Source: Patescibacteria group bacterium (GTDB lineage: Bacteria > Patescibacteriota > Microgenomatia > UBA1400 > PJMF01). Taken from it: 10,190 nt of DNA. Shown piece after piece: positions 5,353-10,190 of the stretch. The stretch is from assembly GCA_018813375.1 (NCBI GenBank), contig JAHJBU010000030.1, positions 1 through 10,190 on the forward strand, in the 5' to 3' direction. A model generated the notes under the pieces. That model was not told where the DNA came from. It saw only the letters and a list, made by a program, of their open reading frames with translations, and searched no databases. Positions within the stretch are counted from its first letter, which is position 1. Each line of letters opens with the position of its first letter. A program made the translations under genes and the position numbers.

Positions 5353-5817
5353 TTATTCTAAACCAATTTCATAACGTACAAACCTGTTAATCATCAATTT
5401 TTCACCCAAAAGTCCGCTGGTTTGCTTAACCAATTCCTCTACAGTGATCTTAGTATCGCGAATGTAATCTTGAGCAAGTAGCTCAGTCACGTCTGCTGGA
5501 TTCATCGCTACTACTTGCATCGCCACATTTTTACCCATTTTTTGCAGATTTTCATTGCGAGCCACAAAGTCAGTCTCACAAAGAATTTCTACCAATGTAG
5601 CGGTTTTATTATTGGTATGCACATAACTAGCAATATAGCCTTCTTTGGTCTCGCGATCAGCTTTTTTATCAGCTTTAATTAAACTTTTTTGACGTAAAAT
5701 CTCTTGAGCTTGACCAGCGTCTCCCTTAGCAGCTTCTAAAGCCTTTTTGCAATCCATCATCCCCGCTCCAGTTGCTTGACGAAGTTTTTTAACATCTATT
5801 GCAGTAATATTTGTCAT
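5353..5817 (-). CDS. tsf: Elongation factor Ts, compact form
   Basis: EF-Ts, the nucleotide exchange factor that releases GDP from EF-Tu. The N-terminal UBA-like domain is residues 1-50 with the hallmark TGAGMMDCKKAL (16-27). The core contains TDFVARN (82-88), which contacts the EF-Tu GTPase domain. With 154 residues it is about half of E. coli EF-Ts (283) and has only one core half, as in Thermus (about 196) and many CPR genomes. The frame is intact, so this is a family variant rather than a truncation. It begins 1 nt after the rpsB stop; its ribosome site AAAGG lies within the end of rpsB. rpsB-tsf is one of the most conserved bacterial gene pairs. Confidence 0.97.
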   Translation of the reverse strand: MTNITAIDVKKLRQATGAGMMDCKKALEAAKGDAGQAQEILRQKSLIKADKKADRETKEGYIASYVHTNNKTATLVEILCETDFVARNENLQKMGKNVAMQVVAMNPADVTELLAQDYIRDTKITVEELVKQTSGLLGEKLMINRFVRYEIGLE

Positions 5818-5818
5818 A

Positions 5819-6664
5819 CTATAAACCTTTCGTTTCTGTCTTCTTCTTTTTTAGCTCAGTCTTCTTCTTTTCTTTAGTCTTAACTTTAATTTTTTTAACT
5901 TCAACCTTAACTTTAATTTTTTTAACTTCAACTGTTTTCTTTCCACTAGTTTTAGCAGCCCTACCATTAGCATAGGCCTGTATCAATTGGTCAACAATAA
6001 ATTCAATGCTACCGCGACCATCGTCATTAGCTGGAATAATTAGATCAACTGATTTAGGATTGGTATTTGTATCAACTAAGGCCACTACATCTACCCCCAC
6101 CATCTCAGCTTCTGTCATAGCGATCTGTTCTTTTTTTGGATCAATTACAAATAAAGCACTGGGTAATTCTTTAAGCTCTCGTAAGCCATCAAAAAAACGA
6201 GCATAACGACCAGCTTCTTTTTCAAGCTGATTTTGCTCAAACTTAGTATACATCTTATACTTATCACCCTTTAAACCCTCTTCTATTTCAATCATTTTCC
6301 TAAGTGACTTACTCACTTGTTGCCAATTAGTGAGTAGCCCTCCCAACCAACGAGAAACGATCCAATGAACCCCTGATTCTTGAGTTTTTTCTTTAACAAT
6401 TTCGCGAGCTTGGCGCTTTGTTCCCACAAAAATTACTGACTTACCTTCTTTACCCAAGTAGTAAAAATAATTATAAGCAATGGTTAACTGAGCAGCAGTT
6501 TTTTCTAGATCAAAGATATGAATTCCGTCTTGTTTAGAGTAGATCCAATCAGCCATGTTTGGGTGCCACTTGCTGGCCTCATGACCAAAATGGCAACCAG
6601 CGGCTAATAAATCTCGCAGGTTATACTCAGGAGCGACATTTTCTAGTTTAGAAATATCAATCAT
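5819..6664 (-). CDS. rpsB: 30S ribosomal protein S2 with lysine-rich tail
   Basis: Ribosomal protein S2, the late-binding small-subunit protein that connects head and body and is needed for S1 docking in species with S1. Family motifs: GCHFGH (23-28), DGIHIFDLEKT (46-56), GTKRQA (81-86), RWLGGLLTNW (105-114) and DTNTNP (198-203). The usual core ends near residue 237. After it comes a 44-residue tail (238-281) with 20 lysines, containing VEVKKIKVK twice in tandem (245-253 and 254-262). A good ribosome site, AAGGA, lies 5-6 nt before the ATG. The gene starts 89 nt after folD and probably has its own promoter and leader hairpin. The tail likely contacts rRNA; that is inference. Confidence 0.97.
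   Translation of the reverse strand: MIDISKLENVAPEYNLRDLLAAGCHFGHEASKWHPNMADWIYSKQDGIHIFDLEKTAAQLTIAYNYFYYLGKEGKSVIFVGTKRQAREIVKEKTQESGVHWIVSRWLGGLLTNWQQVSKSLRKMIEIEEGLKGDKYKMYTKFEQNQLEKEAGRYARFFDGLRELKELPSALFVIDPKKEQIAMTEAEMVGVDVVALVDTNTNPKSVDLIIPANDDGRGSIEFIVDQLIQAYANGRAAKTSGKKTVEVKKIKVKVEVKKIKVKTKEKKKTELKKKKTETKGL
5879..5932. repeat. Perfect 27-bp tandem duplication inside rpsB
   Basis: Two adjacent identical 27-bp units (5879-5905 and 5906-5932), each encoding VEVKKIKVK. The identity at every base, including third codon positions, points to a recent duplication or active slippage. Confidence 0.9.
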
Positions 6665-6702
6665 ACTTGTCCTTATTTCCCTCCGCTATATATGTGGAGA
6701 AG

Positions 6703-6738
6703 TGGTTTTGGTTTGACAGTCAGGACTAGACAAAACCA
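6703..6738 (-). promoter_or_regulatory. Hairpin in the rpsB leader
   Basis: TGGTTTTG (6703-6710) and CAAAACCA (6731-6738) form a perfect 8-bp stem. Inside it AGTC/GACT and a G-U-rich segment can extend the pairing. It lies 39 nt before the rpsB ATG. No T-run follows on the minus strand, so a regulatory leader, for example for S2 autoregulation, fits better than a terminator of folD. Confidence 0.45.
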
Positions 6739-6753
6739 ATACCATAATTTTTA

Positions 6754-7674
6754 CTAGGCATTTATTGTAACACAGTTCTTGAGTAAACCCACCACTGTCA
6801 TTGGTCCTACTCCACCTGGGACTGGGGTAATAAACGCAGCTTTAGTTTTCATAGACTCAAAATCAACATCCGGTCGAGGTTCACCAACATCAATCACTAT
6901 CACTCCCTTTTTAACCATTTCTCCTGAAATTAAATGCTTTACACCCGTAGCACTAATAATTACATCAGCGTCGGTGAGTTTCTTACTAGAGCTTAATCGT
7001 TGATTTACATCATCTCTAGTTAGCACCTTGGCGTTAAAGCCTTTATTTTGAAGTTCATAAAAAACTGGTTGACCCACAATATCTGACCAGCCTAAAATAA
7101 AAATTTGTTTTTGGCGTTGTTTATCTTGAGATATTTTTAGCTCTAAAAAAGCCTTGTCTAAAATTGTTAAAACTGCCTTAGCTGTGGCGGGCAAAACCTT
7201 ATGTTGCTTTTGCCATGTATTATCCTTAATCGCAGTTAAAGTATCAGGATGCAAGCCATCTACATCTTTTTGCTGATCAATTTTAGAAGTTAACAGTTGC
7301 CACCAAGCATTGAAAGCTTGACGAACTGCTTTCTGACCTTTTTCCTGGACAATCCCCTTGACTTCTGCCCAAGTATTACGCCAGGGTTTTTGAATAATAA
7401 TGCCAGTAACAGTCTCGTCCTTGTTGAGCTCGATAATTTTTTGCTCTATCCCATCTGTGCCTTCCGTCATAGAAAAAGTACAAACTTCATAATCAATCCC
7501 AACTCGTTTGGCAGCTTCACTTTTAAGCTGAGTATAAAGCTGACTACCCCTATCTTCTTTAAATAAAATCGCTGCTATTTTAAGCTGGATACCCTGATTA
7601 TGTAAAACCTGGACCTCTTGCTTTAAATTTTGTTCCAATTGAGCTGATAATTTATCACCGTTAAAAATAATCAT
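6754..7674 (-). CDS. folD: Bifunctional methylene-THF dehydrogenase/cyclohydrolase, divergent
   Basis: FolD converts 5,10-methylene-THF to 10-formyl-THF in the cytoplasm, the step after GlyA. Catalytic residues are kept: Tyr47 and Lys51 (SQLYTQLK), Gln95 (GIIIQKP) and the KDVDGLHP motif (136-143). The dinucleotide loop reads LGWSDIVGQP (194-203) and the C-terminal signature TPVPGGVGPMT (283-293) is intact. Differences from the family: about 20 extra residues between QKP and KDVDG (about 100-132), a Trp where GRS usually has Arg, and PATAKA (162-167) in place of PCTPRG/PCTPKG. At 306 residues it is slightly long for the family. The start follows from the typical N-terminus (IIFNGDKLSAQL). No clear ribosome site is seen. 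The lost Arg may affect NADP preference. Confidence 0.92.
   Translation of the reverse strand: MIIFNGDKLSAQLEQNLKQEVQVLHNQGIQLKIAAILFKEDRGSQLYTQLKSEAAKRVGIDYEVCTFSMTEGTDGIEQKIIELNKDETVTGIIIQKPWRNTWAEVKGIVQEKGQKAVRQAFNAWWQLLTSKIDQQKDVDGLHPDTLTAIKDNTWQKQHKVLPATAKAVLTILDKAFLELKISQDKQRQKQIFILGWSDIVGQPVFYELQNKGFNAKVLTRDDVNQRLSSSKKLTDADVIISATGVKHLISGEMVKKGVIVIDVGEPRPDVDFESMKTKAAFITPVPGGVGPMTVVGLLKNCVTINA
6764..6772 (-). promoter_or_regulatory. Possible extended -10 promoter of rpsB
   Basis: TGTTACAAT on the minus strand matches an extended -10 (TGn plus TACAAT). It lies within the last codons of folD. No good -35 is present. The start would be near 6757, placing the leader hairpin in the transcript. 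Confidence 0.35.
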
Positions 7675-7716
7675 GATAATTATTCTACAATATATTGCAT
7701 ATTTAAAATGGTATTA

Positions 7717-8043
7717 TTACTTTTTCTTTTTTATTTGTTTTTTTAGTTTTGCCTGATAAATGCCATAAACCTGAAGAGCTCTATCCATTTTGATCACAAA
7801 ATAACTATAAAGATTAAAAACAGATAGCGGAAAGTCAACCGGATTTTTAGTCAATAAGACTAAATCTCTTTCATATTTATCTACTAGCCCAGCCAAGATA
7901 AAATCTACATATGAAACTGATTTGCCCTTAGCTTTGTATTGACTAACTAAGTTAGGAATATATTTATTAATAATATCTGGGCTTATAGGAAGTTTAATAT
8001 CAATAATACTATCTACAAAATTAAGTTTCTCACTTAATTTTTT
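7717..8043 (-). pseudogene. C-terminal half of the PIN-domain protein, -1 frame
   Basis: In the frame one base back from the upstream PIN fragment, about 105 codons run from the A6 run to TAA at 7719-7717. They encode the missing half of the PIN fold: SYVDFILAGLVDKY and LVLLTKNPVDFP supply the third and fourth acidic positions (Asp120 and Asp143 in the joined protein), followed by a basic tail ending in a run of lysines. No usable start codon lies before this segment, so it cannot be an independent gene of the same fold. Joined to the upstream part it gives 181 residues, a normal PIN toxin length with a short tail. Either the gene is broken or it is read by frameshifting. Confidence 0.8.
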
Positions 8044-8046
8044 GTA
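8034..8046 (-). other. Slippery A AAA AAT heptamer next to a stop codon
   Basis: On the minus strand the zero-frame codons read ACA AAA AAT TAA. The heptamer A AAA AAT (8043-8037) is of the X XXY YYZ type, and a -1 shift there bypasses TAA (8036-8034) and enters the open C-terminal PIN frame. Confidence 0.7.
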
Positions 8047-8261
8047 TTTTCAACACCTTTTGTAAACTCAGCAATCACCGGGTTAACAGTTACTATAGTT
8101 ACATTACCCCTCTTACATTCATTAAAAAAACGAGCAAACTCTTCAAAATGGTTGAATGCATCAATAAAAACAGAAGTATCTAAAAGTAAGTGTTTATTTT
8201 TAAGTAAGCCCAATAGCCCTTCGGCTTTGATGATATGGATATTGGGATTGTTCTTGCTCAA
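8034..8261 (-). CDS. PIN-domain ribonuclease (VapC-like toxin), N-terminal part before a frameshift
   Basis: PIN domains are metal-dependent ribonucleases, often the toxin of a toxin-antitoxin pair. This frame gives 75 residues with the first two acidic sites: Asp28 in LLLDTSVFIDAF and Glu65 in NPVIAEFTKG. It ends at TAA directly after an A6 run; the remaining half of the fold follows in the -1 frame (7717-8043). A 1-nt loss in the run, a sequencing error, or programmed slippage at A AAA AAT could each explain this. The start is uncertain: TTG at 8261 overlaps the upstream small ORF by 62 nt; an in-frame TTG at 8213 would overlap it by only 14 nt and still keep the whole PIN fold. No ATG is available. 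Confidence 0.75.
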   Translation of the reverse strand: MSKNNPNIHIIKAEGLLGLLKNKHLLLDTSVFIDAFNHFEEFARFFNECKRGNVTIVTVNPVIAEFTKGVENTKN

Positions 8262-8382
8262 GTCGTTCCTCTTCTTCCATAAAAATTCTCTTCACACGAC
8301 GTGCTAATTTAGAAAACTCTTTTATATTTATAAGTTTTTGTTTCTTTACTACTGGTAGCTGATCGCTAACTTGTTTTTTCAT
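8200..8382 (-). CDS. Small charged protein, probable antitoxin partner of the PIN protein
   Basis: A 60-residue hydrophilic ORF (ATG start) lying 32 nt after the glyA stop and directly before, and overlapping, the PIN gene. The N-terminal third is basic (KKQ, VVKKQK), a helix-prone middle follows (IKEFSKLARRVKRIF) and then an acidic stretch (MEEEERLEQEQ). Size, charge and position fit a VapB-like antitoxin that binds the PIN protein with its C-terminal part and perhaps DNA with its N-terminal part. I do not recognise a specific antitoxin fold (no clear ribbon-helix-helix, AbrB or Phd motif). The ribosome site is weak (TTAAG). The assignment rests mainly on context. Confidence 0.55.
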   Translation of the reverse strand: MKKQVSDQLPVVKKQKLINIKEFSKLARRVKRIFMEEEERLEQEQSQYPYHQSRRAIGLT

Positions 8383-8414
8383 CTTAATTCTAATTTAACA
8401 TAAAAAATACTTAG

Positions 8415-9728
8415 CTACCACTGAAAAAGTGGAAATTGCTTTGCCACTGCTACTACCTCTTGTCGAATAGCAAGTAGTTTTTTATCGTCTTTCATTTTCA
8501 CTCTAAAGTTTTTAATAAAAACACCGCGGTTTTTTTTATCTTGAGGCAATTCGTATTTCTTCACATACTCGACCACCTGAGCAATCCACTTAGCAATCTG
8601 CTTCATCTGCGCTTCTTTCATACCGCGAGTCGTGACTAGTGGCGTGCCTAGCCTAACTCCAGAAGGATAGAAGGGTGAACAAGGTTCATGTGGAATACTA
8701 TTACGATTTGCATACATTCCAGCAACATCCATAGCAAAAGCCACTTGAGTACCAAGGCCAAAACCCTGAGGCGTTAAATCAACTAATATCAGGTGATTAT
8801 CTGTGCCATCGCCAACTAACTTTAAACCCTCATCTTTCAAAGCTTTTGCTAACGCCTTAGCATTTTGAATAATACGGTGAGCATAAGTTTTAAACTCTGG
8901 CCTCATCGCCTCTGCGGCGGCAATAGCGATCCCAGCGGTAGTAGCATTATGCGGTCCACCCTGCAAACCAGGAATAATGGCTGCATCGATTTTACTTCCT
9001 AAGTAGGGATCGCGTTTTAGACCGCGCTCTGTCACCATAATCATTGCTCCACGCGGACCACGAAAAGTCTTGTGGGTAGTAGACATAATCACATCAGCAT
9101 ACGGTACCGGTGAAGGATGCTCGCCAGCTATCACCAAACCAGTAATATGAGAAATATCAGCCATTAACCATGCACCAACCTCATCGGCAATCTCACGAAA
9201 TTTATCAAACTCTAGGATAAATGGATAGGCAGTAGTGCTAGCAATAATAATTTTAGGCTTGTGTTTTTTAGCTAATTTTCTCATCTGCACAAAGTTTATG
9301 CGCGCATCTTGATTTAATCCATACTGCACTGAATTAAAAAATTTACCAGAAAAAGTTACTTTAGGATGACCATGAGTCAAATGCCCACCTCCGGCTAAGG
9401 TTAATCCCATTAAGGTATCACCTGGCTCTAAAAGAGCAAAATAAATGGCGCTGTTAGCTGGTGACCCAGAGTGTGGCTGCACATTTACATACGGAACGCC
9501 AAAAAGTTTTTTAATTCGATCTCGGGCCTCATTTTCAATTTTGTCGATGAACTGATTACCTTCATAGTAGCGTCGTCCAGAGTATCCTTCTGAGTACTTG
9601 CTATTTAAAACCGAAGATAAAACCTTAGATACCTCTGGAGAAATATGATTTTCAGAGGGAATCAAGCCAATCATCTCTGTTTGACGTTGTTTCTCTTGGT
9701 TAATATATTTAAAAATTTTGTCTTTCAT
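8415..9728 (-). CDS. glyA: Serine hydroxymethyltransferase
   Basis: GlyA converts serine and THF to glycine and 5,10-methylene-THF using PLP. The protein is full length (437 residues; E. coli 417). Visible motifs: IPSENHISP (23-31; usually IASEN), KYSEGYSGRRYYEGN (44-58), LTHGH (117-121), DISHITGL (191-198, the Asp binding the PLP ring nitrogen) and STTHKTFRGPRG (216-227) with Lys220 as the Schiff-base lysine, then GLQGGPHN. All key positions are kept, so it should be active. The ATG overlaps the TGA of the upstream Bro-N-type gene (ATGA), and a good ribosome site AAGGG lies 7 nt upstream inside that gene, so translation is probably coupled. folD lies two small genes downstream, forming a one-carbon cluster. 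Confidence 0.97.
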   Translation of the reverse strand: MKDKIFKYINQEKQRQTEMIGLIPSENHISPEVSKVLSSVLNSKYSEGYSGRRYYEGNQFIDKIENEARDRIKKLFGVPYVNVQPHSGSPANSAIYFALLEPGDTLMGLTLAGGGHLTHGHPKVTFSGKFFNSVQYGLNQDARINFVQMRKLAKKHKPKIIIASTTAYPFILEFDKFREIADEVGAWLMADISHITGLVIAGEHPSPVPYADVIMSTTHKTFRGPRGAMIMVTERGLKRDPYLGSKIDAAIIPGLQGGPHNATTAGIAIAAAEAMRPEFKTYAHRIIQNAKALAKALKDEGLKLVGDGTDNHLILVDLTPQGFGLGTQVAFAMDVAGMYANRNSIPHEPCSPFYPSGVRLGTPLVTTRGMKEAQMKQIAKWIAQVVEYVKKYELPQDKKNRGVFIKNFRVKMKDDKKLLAIRQEVVAVAKQFPLFQW

Positions 9729-10190
9729 TTTAAAACCCTTCTATTTTTTGCATTTCGTGATGAAATAATACTCTCACCGACCTGCTTTTCTACCTCCACC
9801 CTCGCTTTTTTAGCTACCCCTCCACCTTTTTGAGCAACTTTTTTATTTTGAGCCAACCCCTTAGGCTTTTGTTTTTTTGATATTACTGTGGTTGAGGCTT
9901 CAGCTAAGGTATTCAAAATTAACTCAAGATTGGTCATATTGTCCCGCAGGTTTTGTTTTTTAAGTCCCTTAAATTTTTTATAAGCTTTTGTACTTTTCCC
10001 TGACCAGGTTTTTGTAATTTCATCAGTCAAAATCGCAAATTCTAAACCTTCAATTACACCTCGCTCTTGCCACTCATCGGTTAATTCTTTACGCACTTCA
10101 ATGGTTTTTAGTCTCTGATTAATCCATTCTTTTGAGTAGCCTTTTTTAAAATAAGTTCGCATTGCTCGATCAAAAGCTAATTCTGGATCC
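9725..10190 (-). CDS. Bro-N/antirepressor-type protein, C-terminal part (cut by window edge)
   Basis: The frame stays open to the window end, giving about 154 residues of a longer protein; the Met at 10162 is internal, because in-frame codons before it read DPELAFDRA, as in the family. The segment matches the conserved C-terminal region of many phage-antirepressor-like proteins with an N-terminal Bro-N domain: KGYSKEWINQRLKTIEVRKE, LTDEWQERGV, EFAILTDEITKTWSG, FKGLKKQNLRDNMTNLELIL and LAEASTT, followed by NKKVAQKGG. The Bro-N DNA-binding domain itself lies outside the window and is not seen. Such proteins are linked to phage and mobile-element regulation and are frequent in CPR genomes, but the role of this C-terminal region is unknown. 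It is coupled to glyA by a 4-nt ATGA overlap. Confidence 0.8.
   Translation of the reverse strand, partial: DPELAFDRAMRTYFKKGYSKEWINQRLKTIEVRKELTDEWQERGVIEGLEFAILTDEITKTWSGKSTKAYKKFKGLKKQNLRDNMTNLELILNTLAEASTTVISKKQKPKGLAQNKKVAQKGGGVAKKARVEVEKQVGESIISSRNAKNRRVLK

Noticed and set aside
6006..6206. Plus-strand reading frames opposite rpsB, folD, glyA and the recombinase gene
   Set aside because: They mirror strongly conserved minus-strand genes, have no family motifs and no convincing ribosome sites.
6713..6718. Perfect TTGACA on the plus strand upstream of rpsB
   Set aside because: No -10 hexamer at a suitable distance and no plus-strand gene downstream.
9725..9727. Recoding of TGA as glycine, as in some CPR lineages
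   Set aside because: TGA ends the antirepressor-type gene in a classic ATGA overlap with glyA, and no in-frame TGA interrupts a conserved gene.

Overview
The window is AT-rich, tightly packed bacterial DNA. It most resembles a Candidate Phyla Radiation (Patescibacteria) genome, perhaps of Microgenomates type. This is inferred from a one-core EF-Ts of only 154 residues, a LytR/CpsA/Psr-like protein ending in a LytR_C domain right after rpsB-tsf, tiny intergenic gaps, several weak or missing Shine-Dalgarno sites, and small divergent housekeeping proteins. TAA, TAG and TGA all act as stops, so the standard bacterial code fits.

Layout, read along the minus strand from the right edge: the C-terminal part of a Bro-N/antirepressor-type protein (cut by the edge) overlaps glyA by 4 nt. 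Then come a small charged ORF and a PIN-domain ribonuclease gene, which look like a toxin-antitoxin pair. The PIN gene is broken by a -1 frameshift at an A6 run. folD, rpsB, tsf and a membrane-anchored LytR_C-domain protein follow. GlyA makes 5,10-methylene-THF and FolD uses it, so the toxin-antitoxin-like pair sits inside a one-carbon gene cluster. rpsB probably has its own extended -10 promoter inside the end of folD and a hairpin leader.

A plus-strand TPR gene (3766-4497) converges on the LytR_C gene and diverges from yebC. The two divergent promoters share a 16-bp palindrome that holds both -35 hexamers. yebC (short, lacking most of domain III) is followed by a nine-segment membrane protein.

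From 1088 to 2255 there is no gene, although the flanking genes are nearly touching. This stretch holds a 28-bp dyad built like an Xer/dif site (11+6+11 bp), five same-strand ATCACAG copies, three CTATATCAA copies, a 22-bp direct repeat, and a cluster of GC-rich hairpins. It lies just upstream of a complete XerC/D-type tyrosine recombinase gene (152-1087), and an imperfect 21-bp inverted repeat brackets the recombinase gene and the gene-free region. The best candidates for something undescribed are this recombinase plus its possible site and repeat region, and the frameshifted PIN gene.
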